The translations under genes were made by a program, and so were the position numbers. A stretch of 64,000 nucleotides of DNA, taken from positions 558,001 to 622,000 of the forward strand of contig JBBPFI010000011.1 in NCBI GenBank assembly GCA_037974965.1. Reading direction: 5' to 3'. This stretch comes from Dacryopinax spathularia (Eukaryota; Basidiomycota; Dacrymycetes; Dacrymycetales; Dacrymycetaceae). Below the pieces are notes generated by a model. It was given only the letters and a program-made list of their open reading frames with translations. It was not told the origin of the DNA and did no database searches. Each line of letters begins with the position of its first letter. Position 1 is the stretch's first letter. This document shows positions 1 through 9,405 of the stretch, piece by piece.

Positions 1-27
1 GAGGCAGAGGCATAATCCGCCGCTCTC

Positions 28-600
28 ATGTCCAGCTTGGAGATCCGACCTCCTTTCACCCGGTCGGGATGGACTATCGCCGTGGACCACCAGGGCAAAA
101 GTCGTTCGACTCTCCGACCCCCTGTGTGGAGCGGGGCTGCTGTCCTTTGTTGCGAGGCTACGGACTGCCGTGCTCCCCCCACTTGGTCTTGCTCTCAACC
201 CTCATCTTGCGCGTCAACTGTCAGGTCGACATAACGACGTCCGACCTACTATTGCCGGGGTAGGCGGAATGGACTACTCTGTCGACCAGCGCGGAAGGCA
301 TTCGGCCGGTCGACTGCTTCTGCGGCGCGGGGCTGCTGTCCCTTGTGATACGGCTGCGGACCGCTGCACTGTTCCCACTTGGTCTTGCTCTCAGCTCTCA
401 TCTTGCACCCCAACTGTCAGGTTGAGATAATGACGTTCGACCTACAACCCCCGGGGCGGACTCGGACTAGGCTGTCGACTAGCGCGGAAGACGTGGAGCT
501 GCTGTCCTTTGTTGCACGGCTTTGGTCCGCCGCTTCAGATATGTCCTCTGTGCGTCTTGCTATGCGCTCTTATCTTGTGCTGCTCTTGGCTTGTTCGCAT
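28..600. repeat. Three diverged tandem copies of a ~165-200 bp unit
   Basis: The block GGGGCTGCTGTCCTTTGTTG recurs in altered form starting near 133, 329 and 495, giving spacings of about 196 and 166 bp. A second shared block, CTTGGTCTTGCTCTCA plus about 50 following bases, lies near 181 and 377. The copies differ by many substitutions and small indels, so the repeat is old. No coding capacity is evident. It may be a relic satellite or the edge of a longer array outside the window. Confidence 0.65.
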
Positions 601-609
601 CGAGAGGCT

Positions 610-648
610 CGGCGAGCCATACACCGAACCGGCGAGCCATACACCGAA
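610..648. repeat. Perfect 19-bp direct repeat, period 20
   Basis: The 19-mer CGGCGAGCCATACACCGAA occurs at 610-628 and again at 630-648 with one base between. It sits directly after the diverged tandem repeat. The exact identity contrasts with the worn copies to its left and suggests recent slippage. Confidence 0.85.
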
Positions 649-2766
649 GTCTGGTGGTGATAGTGTTAGCTTTTCAATCGGATCTTGACACAAGAGAGTG
701 AGAAATGGAGTGGATCGGCTCTATCGTAACACGCAAATCGCCGGTCGGTGACTCACCTAGGTATGGGTACAATCCACGCGTACGGATCCCTCACGCAGTA
801 CCGGCTGTACCGACCTGGGAAATGCATCTTTATTGTGCTCATTCAGCTGATCGGGTTGGGCAGTAAACAGCGAACATGCGAGCTCTCAAGTAAGATATGT
901 AAGCGCTTGGGCTTCATCCAATATCAGCATGGTTGTGAGCACAAGCTGTGCATAAGGTGTCAACCCGTGCGAGGCAGAATACCGCCCAATCAGGCAAAAT
1001 CAACGTGCTTGAGGAAGCGGCGTGGGCAATGGCGTGGTGCCCAGTCTGCATACTTGCTAGCGGTGTGTGATGTCTTGATGGCTGAGAATCAGGTGTGTGT
1101 GTCGGGCTTATGTATCCATATGGAGCTATTCCGGACCTTTACGAGTCTGTACCTCTCAGCCGCGGGGCCGGTCAAGCAAAGTGGATATGTCACGAAACTG
1201 ATCCCAAGAGGAAAAGAGGCACGCACACGGGCATGCCGCAGACCAAAGCAATGGATCCAGAAGGCAGTCAACCTTCCGGTTCGGTACGCCCCCCTACCCC
1301 AGCTCCCTTATCGCGTTTCTGCTGTATGATTCCTATCCATTAATCTCTTGAATAAGCCGCAGGTAGCGAACAGAAGCATTGGCGTGAGAGACAGCATAAG
1401 ACGTCAGGATGGTAACGACGGACAATAAAGACAATGCGGTAGCCCCGACTGCTGGGAAGTGACCGGAGCAAACATAATGTCCGATGGGTTGCGGCGAGTT
1501 GGTCAGAACCGACGAGAACAGCGAGGTTCTAGGCTGGAGCCTTGGAGAAGCAGACAGCATGACGGTGCCGTGATGGGAGTCGATTATATATCAATCCCTA
1601 CCGCCGGGGAAGTTACTCTTCCTTCCAACATCCTCCTCCGAAAACACGGAAAAGACCCCTACGTCCTTCCATCAGAAGTCGTGTCCAGCAAGGTGTGGAC
1701 CCCTATGGTTGCACCTCCTGATGTCAATACATTGTCCCTTGAGGTATTCGTATTGCGACTATCAAGGAAGCCCACCCATAAGCAGACATCAACACGTGTG
1801 AACAGATGGATTTCCGGAGCTCTCATTCAGCGGCAGATGCGGCCTGTTGAGGTTGAAGAATGGGGGCTGGCCCACGAAGGGAAACCATCTTTCTTCAGCG
1901 CTCTTCTCGGTCATCCCAATTTCCGGATGATGTGAGCTATCACCACGCTGCAGTGTGACATCATAAGAGAAGGACACGTTCGGCAGGGCTGGATGGGATC
2001 ACGGGGCGCAAAGGGACTTGCGCCTCAAGTATCTCTGAGTTTGGTGCCTTGGGAAAGCTCTGACGCATTCCTCTGAGTCCCCTAAATGGGTCAAGCGGCG
2101 GGGCGGTGGGAAAGGTACTGAGTTGGGTTATGGAGTGGTACCATGTACACTCGTAGAAGGAGCGAATTTGCAGTCCTCTGGGCGAAAGTTAGGGTTGCCA
2201 TACGACGTTTCTCCATGCATGGTCCACGCTGATCACACGGCAGCTAAAGATGGCATATTCGCAGTCCGCCATCCGTGCCTTGGCTGTCGCCAGACAACAA
2301 CAAACGTTACACTGGATTGCGTATACGGGTCGCCGTTGGAGCCCCTAAGACCAGATGAGGAAATTTCTCTTATCCATCATCACGGTCTCGACTCACCCAA
2401 GTCACCTGGCAGCAGGCACGCCAAACCCGCAACCCATCATTCCGCCGACGTTCGGACTTTCGAGGATGTTCGAACAATGAGGCTCCAACACTAGAACACT
2501 TTGGGCGACCTTCTAGCTTGAGCTCGGTGTGGTGCTCCCCGTCAGCTGATCACACCGTCAGTAATCCGACAACCCAAACAGTTTACCCTTTCGGAGACGC
2601 ACGGTTGCAGCTCCATCGGGACTTTCCAAATCCCGGCCGTTGGGTGGTTCGTTATTGTCTTTTCTACTGCATGCCTTAGCAAAATCCCCGAGGAAAGCAG
2701 CGAGCAGCCCACTCGGACGTACCAAGATAATGAGTCCATGGTGGGCGGGATTGAGCGGTCCAAAGG

Positions 2767-2774
2767 TATAAATA
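2767..2774 (+). promoter_or_regulatory. TATA box of ABM gene 1
   Basis: TATAAATA lies 96 bp before the ATG at 2863. The region between it and the ATG is rich in CA/TC, as expected for a fungal 5' leader. All five ABM genes have such a box 94-116 bp before the ATG. Confidence 0.7.
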
Positions 2775-2862
2775 CGCCTGCAATCCGGGAGGGACTGTTC
2801 CTCATCAAGCCCTCCAAACCTCACTACAACCGATCAACTCAACTCACAACCAAGCAACAGCA

Positions 2863-3407
2863 ATGGCTACTGCATTCGAGCACTTCGGCGGCGAGATCGA
2901 CATTGTCGCTCACGTGTGTCTCCCTCCCTCTCTTCATCCCTCCCTCTCTTCATCCCTCCCTCTCTTCCGCACCCATGTCGCTTCCGGACCACCGCGCAAG
3001 TCCATGTGTGCTGACTCGTAGAACAGTTCACTGCCAAGCCCGGCAAGATCTCCGAGCTCATTCCCCAGCTCAAGAAGTTCAAGGCTCAGGCTGAGTCGAG
3101 CGAGCCCCACAACCTGAAGTACGAGATCCTGCAGTACGGCGATGAGGTCGTCGTCCTCGAGAAGTACAAGCACGCCGAGGGTCTGAAGGCGTAAGTCTTG
3201 CTTGCATCGCTCGATTGCCTTGCCACGCCGGGATTAGAAGCTCACGCCAGCAATAGGCATCTGTCCAGCGTCGGTTCCGAGGCCGAGAAGCTCAAGCCCC
3301 TCCTCGTCGTATGTCCTTCTGAATCGTGTTTGTCCGGCAGCCAGATAACGGTCCATATCTAGGACGGCAGCATCAACATCAAGGCTTACGAGGCCATCAA
3401 GGCGTAG
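2863..3407 (+). CDS. ABM-type dimeric alpha/beta-barrel protein, array copy 1
   Basis: Four exons: 2863-2913, 3027-3190, 3257-3308, 3363-3407, giving 103 residues. The protein starts MATAFEHFGGEIDIVAH, continues with FTAKPGKISELIPQLK, then YEILQYGDEVVVLEKY, and ends in KAYEAIKA. This order (beta strand, [KQ]PGK turn, helix, YEI-LQ-GDEV strand, short helix, terminal strand) fits the antibiotic-biosynthesis-monooxygenase (ABM/YgiN-like) fold, a ferredoxin-like subunit of about 100 residues that dimerises. Members include quinol monooxygenases, but many fungal members have no known reaction, and I cannot point to a catalytic triad here. There is no signal peptide, so a cytosolic role is inferred. 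Intron 1 carries a 16-bp minisatellite. It is the first of five tandem paralogues with identical intron positions. Confidence 0.85.
2921..2968. repeat. 16-bp minisatellite, three copies, inside intron 1 of ABM gene 1
   Basis: TCCCTCCCTCTCTTCA is repeated three times head to tail (the last copy ends in C). It accounts for most of the extra length of this intron (113 bp) relative to the 49-81 bp of its counterparts in the sister genes. Confidence 0.9.
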
Positions 3408-4261
3408 GCATTCTGTAGAGCATTGGCAGACCGAGATGAACGGAGCCGTGAACTATCGAATGTCGGTTTAGGAGTTTAAGAAAGCTGTACGCGGATGTTT
3501 GAATAAATTGTGGTTGTTTGAGTTGTCGTGCGTTGGTGAGGATCGCAGTACGCAACATCGTACTCCGAGGGGACGACGGCCGGGGAACCTTGAATGCACA
3601 GAGAGGTCGGTTGACAATTCCGTCGAGAACAGAGTGGCTCCGGTAGCAAAGGAAACCTCAGAAGAGCCTGTCCAGTGAGCGCCGAACGGACTAAGAAGAA
3701 GTCTTGTGCTCGAAGTTGGAAAGTAGATCGACGACCCTACAAAAGCAATACTGTCATCGAACTCCGGGCTGTTCTGGCTGCAGTTAAGCACGAGGGTCAC
3801 ATAGTAAATGCATATGTCACTCACCAGGTAAGGAAAGTCTTATTCCATCGGCGGCGGTGGGCATTCGGAGTAGAGGCTCCACAGCCGTGCGTATTGAGAA
3901 GGCTCGATCGACGCCTTCTACCGTAGGTTCCTTGCGGTTGCCTCTCGCCTTTTCATAGCGTTAGTAGCCCAGCACTTGGAAAGAGGTATTGACCAGCCAT
4001 ATGTAGCATTGCACCTGCGTCGGGCCATCGGCGCTTTGTAACTGATGGAGAACATACAGGTGTCTTCTACTGCCTCACTCCGCTGTGCAGCCGAGCAAAG
4101 GATCGAGGACCGCCTACAGCCAAGCTCCACCCATCCATGTTGGAGGCGTTGGGGCTCTCTGGCAGGGTATAAGTACTCTTCAAAGCAGGAACAGTCGGGC
4201 TTCACCAGCAATCCTTTTGTCCCCCAACAGCCTCGGATCTCAGCCGAACTGAATCCCTAAC
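3408..4261. other. Spacer between ABM genes 1 and 2
   Basis: Contains the 3' end of copy 1 and the promoter of copy 2. Short open frames on both strands have no recognisable similarity. I see no other feature. Confidence 0.6.
4168..4175 (+). promoter_or_regulatory. TATA box of ABM gene 2
   Basis: TATAAGTA lies 94 bp before the ATG at 4262, the same spacing as in the other array members. The promoter therefore looks intact although the coding frame is not. Confidence 0.65.
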
Positions 4262-4749
4262 ATGGACGGCACATTCCCGCCCCCCTTTTCCAGCGAGGTC
4301 GACATTGTGGCTCGCGTATGTCCCTTTTCGCACCGAAAGTCCTATGTGGTCAGCCGTAGGGCAGCTCAACGCCAAGCCCGGCAAGCTCGGAGGGCTCATC
4401 CCTCAGTTCAAGAAGTTCATGGCTCAAGCAGAGAGCAACGAGCCGGGTACGCTCAATATGAGATCCTGCAGTACGGGGACGAAGTCGTCGTTCTTGAGAA
4501 GTACCAGCACAACGCGGCTTTGAGAGCGTACATTCTGCTTTCTCTGCGTAACAGAAACGCAGTGCGCTGATGCACAACCATACAGCCACCTGGACAACGT
4601 CGGCGCCGAGGCGGAGAAGCTCAAGCCCCTTCTTGTTGTACGTCGTATTCCTTTCTGTCGCCTTTGCATGGCTGCACGAGGTGCATACGCGGGTTACGGT
4701 ACAGGACGGAGGTATCAGCGTCAAGGCGTATGAGGCTGTCAAGCTGTAG
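4262..4749 (+). pseudogene. ABM-type protein, array copy 2, with a one-base deletion
   Basis: The four-exon structure is preserved: 4262-4315, 4365-4527, 4586-4637, 4705-4749. Exon 2 is 163 nt where copies 1, 3 and 5 have 164 (copy 4 has 167), so exactly one base is missing. Alignment with copy 1 puts the loss after 4456, between EPGTL and YEILQYGDEVVVLEKY, so a normally spliced message would go out of frame. Everything else is well kept: AEKLKPLLV, then SVKAYEAVKL and a stop at the family position. Intron 1 is 49 nt (3n+1), and the frame from the ATG stays open without splicing to 4570, rejoining the correct frame at YEILQ. A message keeping intron 1 would thus carry the correct second half. 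Either a young pseudogene, a splice-regulated gene or a sequencing error. The intron-2 donor GTACAT is weaker than those of the sisters. Confidence 0.7.
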
Positions 4750-5633
4750 GCGGGATGTAGACCATGGTACACCGAAGATGAACGGTACCGTGAGCTACAG
4801 CATACAGTAGTGATCGAGCTCCACGTCGAGAGAGCTTCACGTAGTCGTATGCCAGAAGTTGGTGTATGGAACCTTGTTTCACTCGCCCCCAGAACTGAGT
4901 TCAGGCCATTCCGATGCCACGGTCCCCGTCGCGAGAAGGCAGCCCAAGTCCCAAAGCCGATAGTAATGAAGCACGGTGGACAGAGTATCTTCGGGTAAGA
5001 AGATGCATTTCAGCAGATGATAGTGATGAGGAGGTGCCATGAGCGTGTGACAGGCAATCTGCATGGACGGGCACTGAAGATGGTGGACAGCCCGTAACAA
5101 CCTTGGCGACCTGGCCCGGGTCCAATTGAGGTCCGGTAAATATCGCCCTGCGCTCTTACAGTTCATACAACAATACAGTAGTTATGTTTACCCTGGTAAC
5201 TTATGCAACTGTAACCACAAGCAAAATCGTCGGACCCCGACCATCCAGCGACCGTAACTGCTGTGCACATCCACATGCAGCGTGAGAACCCCCCACACCG
5301 TGTCTCAAACACCCGCCGCATGCTCCTCTCACCTAATCGGCGTAAGCTGACTTCAGCCCGAACCGAAATTATGTGGATACCTCGGGGACGGTTTGTGCCA
5401 AGCCATGGTGTTGCACTTCAATTTAGGATAGGACGTGGAACATGGGGCATGGGCGACAGCGAGGGAGCTAGGGGATATGCAATAGTGGGCATGGCGATGA
5501 GAGGAGCGAAATTTTGGTATAAAGGCTGGAGCTGAGGTGCGTTAGTCCAGCTCAAAACTACAGAATCAGACCCGAACTCACCTCGACCGCATAGAACTCC
5601 AAACCAACTCGACAACATTGACTTCGTAGAACG
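4750..5633. other. Spacer between ABM genes 2 and 3
   Basis: No gene seen. It holds the 3' end of copy 2 and the promoter of copy 3. Confidence 0.6.
5518..5524 (+). promoter_or_regulatory. TATA box of ABM gene 3
   Basis: TATAAAG lies 116 bp before the ATG at 5634. Confidence 0.7.
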
Positions 5634-6149
5634 ATGGACTTTAGCACCTTTGAACGGTTCACCGGCGAATTTTACTGCGTCGCTCGTGTACGTCCTCTTC
5701 CTCCCCCTTGTCCCCTGCACGCCAACTGACCCATATATGCAGCTCGTCCCCAAGCCTGGCAACCTGCCCCTCCTTCTTCCCGAGATCGCCAAGATCAAAG
5801 CTCATGTCGATGCCCACGAGCCAGGCGTGTTGAGGTACGAGATCCTGCAGGACGGCGAGGAAGCGTGCGTGTTGGAGAAGTACGTGAATGGGGAGGCGAT
5901 GAAGACGTACGTCCTTCTGCTTCATTGCTTCAGTATTGGGCTATGGGGCTGACGATGAGGCAGACATGTCAGCAGCGACGTTGCTAAGGAGGTGCTGGTC
6001 AAGCTGCAGGACTTGTTGGTCGTAAGTACCGCCTTTCCGTATCGTCGACCGCGTCCTTTTTCCAGTCTGTCATATCGGGACGTGGAGCTGATGCGTCGGT
6101 GTAGGAGGGCGGATTCACTCTGAAGGCCTATGAGGCCGCCAAGTTCTAA
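5634..6149 (+). CDS. ABM-type dimeric alpha/beta-barrel protein, array copy 3
   Basis: Exons 5634-5687, 5743-5906, 5964-6021 and 6105-6149 give 106 residues. It begins MDFSTFERFTGEFYCVAR, has LVPKPGNLPLLLPEIAK and then YEILQDGEEACVLEKY, and ends with FTLKAYEAAKF. Intron positions and phases equal those of copy 1. It has the longer exon 3 (58 nt) shared with copies 4 and 5, against 52 nt in copies 1 and 2, so copies 1/2 and 3/4/5 form two subgroups. Function as for copy 1: an ABM-fold protein of unknown reaction, probably a cytosolic dimer. The Y-to-D change after LQ and the Cys in EEACVLE show it has drifted from copies 1 and 2. Confidence 0.82.
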
Positions 6150-6525
6150 GCTTCAATGGGCGTGAACACGAGGGAAGAACGCGAGGAGGGGATACTGTAG
6201 GAGACAGGTGCGTACCCCGTGTCCTCATCCCGCCCAAGCCGTATCTAATCAGACATCCGCAGGGGATCATCGATCAATGTATAACGAGCCGGCGGTGTCT
6301 TGGCAGGATACGTGATAGGGAGGATATTGCCGTTAATGATAATGAATCCATTCATTCGACGTCCTATGACACAGATTGATGACGCCCTCAACCCCCTGAG
6401 GAATCATACATTCCCCCCATCCCTGTGAGCCTATAAAGCCCAGACAACGCAGGCACATGTCCATGACCTAACCCCCCATCCCAGACCCCGCACCCCTCTA
6501 CTATCCCGTGTACGCAGTGAGAACG
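6150..6525. other. Spacer between ABM genes 3 and 4
   Basis: No gene seen. It holds the 3' end of copy 3 and the promoter of copy 4. Confidence 0.6.
6432..6438 (+). promoter_or_regulatory. TATA box of ABM gene 4
   Basis: TATAAAG lies 94 bp before the ATG at 6526. Confidence 0.7.
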
Positions 6526-7087
6526 ATGTCGGACACATACGAGCATTTCACCGGCCCATTCAGCGTCCTAGCGCGCGTAAGCCCCTCTCCGGAGCCCATT
6601 CCCGCCGCCTTGCAGCCCTAACACCCAGCCGTACCATTTTAGCAAACTGCCCAACCAGGGAAGGTGGAGGAGCTCCTGGGGCTGCTCAAGGCTGTCCAGG
6701 AACATGCGAGGAGCGAGGCTGAGCCGGGGTGCTTGATGTATAAGATTATGAGGTTCGCGGAGGAGGTGTGTGTGCTGGAGCGGTATAGAGATAAAGAAGC
6801 GTTCAAGGCGTGCGTACCTTCCTTCACCCCTCTGGCCAATCCCGCGCTCCGGCAAGGTTGGGTGCGGGCGTGTTGCCAGGCTGCTTGAGGTGTTCGTGCT
6901 GGATAGGACGGCTGAGAGTGTTGCAGGCACATGAGCACCCCGCAGATCAAAGCGATCGCTGAGCGCAGGCCGGAGCTGATGGTCGTACGTCCCTCCTCCT
7001 CCTCCTCCTCTAGCTTGCCGAGATCCAAGTAAGCTGATGGTCGTGCAGCTCGAGACGAGGAGCATCAAGTTCTACGAGACGGTCTGA
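6526..7087 (+). CDS. ABM-type dimeric alpha/beta-barrel protein, array copy 4
   Basis: Exons 6526-6576, 6643-6809, 6927-6984 and 7049-7087 give 104 residues. It starts MSDTYEHFTGPFSVLAR and continues QTAQPGKVEELLGLLK, with EPGCLMYKIM and VCVLERYRDKEAFKAHM. Of the five copies this is closest to the textbook ABM pattern (aR-x-x-a-x-PGK-x-eeL, EPGCL-x-Y, v-x-Er-y-d-x-eA-x-x-H), and it supports the family assignment for the whole array. The last exon is two codons shorter (39 nt), replacing the KAYE ending with KFYETV. Exon 2 has one extra codon. It is the most diverged copy and may have a distinct substrate; nothing in the sequence shows which. Confidence 0.83.
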
Positions 7088-7879
7088 GACGAGGCAGTGA
7101 CTCTGGTGGTCGGGCGCATCAGACTCCCGCTCCCCGGATGATCTTCTTTCTTGCCGGGTAAGGTTCTGTCGTATTGAGAAATGGGCTCCTGCGATACCCT
7201 AGTCGCCTGCGTGTTAGTGGGTGATCAGCGCGCAGTTTTGGCGGTGCTTTCGGCGGCAGACGTTACAGAAAACCGAGAAACCGACGCACAGAGACCGGTG
7301 CATGCTGCTTGCCGGTCTGATTCAGCCAGCGATCCTCCCCAGAGCACAGACGCTAGCAGTTCACACCCGGCTGATGAGAGTACACAGCTAGCCCGTCATG
7401 TCCCATAAGAGCAGAGAACTGCCCAGAAAGCATCGCGTACAAGTCAAGGATATGTCGTTTCTTCGAAGTGAGGGGAGATCATGATGATGATGATGGTCGT
7501 TGGCATCAAGTTGATCAGCGGTTACCGTGGCAACGCGCCCTCCCCCGCGCCCATCGAGCGCTTCCTCCCTCCCTCCTTCCCTCAATCCAGCACAGACTTG
7601 ACCATATCCGCCCCTCCTGCAAGGCTCTCACAAGTCCTATGCCGCATGATCGCTCAATGCAGGACCGAGAGGAGTTGCGAGAGAGCCCCCGGCGCGACAA
7701 GACGTGCAGGATGACGAGCTGTCCAGGCGGTAACCCATGGAGAGAGGCATGGATCATGCGTCCTGAGCGTGGCGTATAAAGCCCGGTCTTCAACTCGCAC
7801 AACGACCTCATCTCAGCAACTCACTCCTGCATCTCTCAATACCCCATTACCAGCTGACTACCGCAAGCTAAGAAACAAG
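7088..7879. other. Spacer between ABM genes 4 and 5
   Basis: No gene seen. Open frames on both strands around 7468-7811 have no family resemblance. The last 110 bases are the promoter of copy 5. Confidence 0.55.
7775..7781 (+). promoter_or_regulatory. TATA box of ABM gene 5
   Basis: TATAAAG lies 105 bp before the ATG at 7880. Confidence 0.7.
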
Positions 7880-8425
7880 ATGGCCACCTCCTTCGAAGGC
7901 TTTACCGGCGAGATCCACGTTATCGCTCGCGTACGTCCTTCCCCTCCCCCCCCCCTCCCTCCCACCCTCTCTCTCTTTCCCGGAGCAAACAGCTGCTAAC
8001 CTCCATGGCAGCTCGTCGCCCAACCCGGCAAAGTCTCCCAGCTCCTGTCCGAGCTCGCCAAGGTCAAGTCCCACATCAGCGCCAACGAGCCCGGTACGCT
8101 GCAGTACGACGTCCTCCAGTACGGGGACGAAGTGTGCGTTGTTGAGAAGTATAAGGATACGGAGGCGTTGAAGGCGTGCGTCCCTCTTTCTTTCCCCTTC
8201 CCTTCCATTCCCTCCTGCTCCACCTCTCCTTCCTCCTCGAAGGATAGGAGATTGATATGATCCGTGCAGACACTCGACCAGCGAGCCGATGAAGGAGGTT
8301 ATGGGCAAGCTGAAGGATATCGTCGTGGTACGCCATCTTTCCCCTTTTCCCCGCATGAACGGTCCTAACCATCGGGATAGGAGGGCGGCTTCTCGCTCAA
8401 GGCCTACGAGACCGCGAAGCTGTAA
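7880..8425 (+). CDS. ABM-type dimeric alpha/beta-barrel protein, array copy 5
   Basis: Exons 7880-7930, 8012-8175, 8270-8327 and 8381-8425 give 105 residues. It begins MATSFEGFTGEIHVIAR, then LVAQPGKVSQLLSELAK, YDVLQYGDEVCVVEKY, and ends FSLKAYETAKL. Exon lengths match copy 3 apart from one codon in exon 1. Same fold and the same uncertainty about reaction as the other copies. It is the last member; the next gene to the right is an unrelated P450. Confidence 0.83.
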
Positions 8426-9405
8426 ATACCATGTCCCAATTTGCCCCTTCGCATGTCAGGGGCGGACTGTGACTACTAGGAACAGAATCCGAGCTTGCTT
8501 GGCTACATAATAATGTATCTGTTCAGTCCATTCGAGCTTCATACTATCTGCCCTTTTCTCTGCTGTCACAGGAGCGATCACGTACATGTGCATCTCCCTA
8601 CCAAAGATCCTGGCTCGCTGCCTGTCCCCGAGCTCCGCGCGCGAAGATCAGGAGATTTGTCTTCAAAACGCGTTGTGCGCACTCCAGATTGAGTACACAA
8701 TAGTAAGAACCTCCTGAGTGCACCGTTCTACAGATCTCAATTGCGCCCTGCATACAGCGCAGTTCAGTCTCTACAATACAACGCGTTATGCAAGCTGCTG
8801 ACAAGGCCAGTCTGTATATCAACCCCGGCGCAATCAATGTGCTCACTAACTCCGATCAGAACACCGACCCCAACGGGCGCTAAATTTCCCTTCTTCCCCG
8901 GTGAAAGAATCACATGCCCCAGCGCCCGATCCGTACCAAATCGAGACGTCACTCCTCTCCCTCCCACACAACGGCTCGATCGATAACTTCGACGCGGTCC
9001 TCCGATCTTCATTCCCCGCCAACATGAGGAAAGTACGATCTGGGCCAAGGGGCCCGATGGACGCGTCCTCCTTCTTTGTTCTGGCCGTCCACTCGCCGGC
9101 CGAGGGGAAAGAGCGCTCGCGTGCTTGCCTGCATGGGTGCTGGGTAGGAGGCGATCGACTGGTGAGAAGACGATCGGACCGATCTTGGCTGCAGTCTGAT
9201 ATGATTTGAGTGGGAATGAATGCACGTCGTCATTCTTTCCCCCGGGGCGGCTTCTCCTGTGAGACGAGGGGGTTGGTCGACTGAGAGGGCTTTCTCCTGT
9301 TGGTTGGGACTGTACTATAACTGCTGTCCTTGCTTCCTCTCACGTCTAGACAACAGCGACACCGTCGAGGACAGCAACAACAACGACAGGTTGACGACGA
9401 CGAAG
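8426..9405. other. Intergenic, ABM array to P450
   Basis: No gene seen. TATAAC at 9316-9321, about 90 bp before the P450 ATG, may be its TATA box. The remaining open frames look like chance. Confidence 0.55.

Larger units (their letters stand above)
1..2862. other. Gene-poor left end
   Basis: I see no convincing gene here. The longest open frame (748-1329, +, 193 codons) has no recognisable domain, no gene-like amino-acid composition and no splice context, so I do not call it. The first 600 bases hold a worn tandem repeat, listed separately. The last 100 bases are the promoter of the first ABM gene. Confidence 0.6.

Noticed and set aside
748-1329. 193-codon open frame on +
   Set aside because: No domain, no splice context, and Cys/Arg-rich random-looking composition in a gene-poor region.
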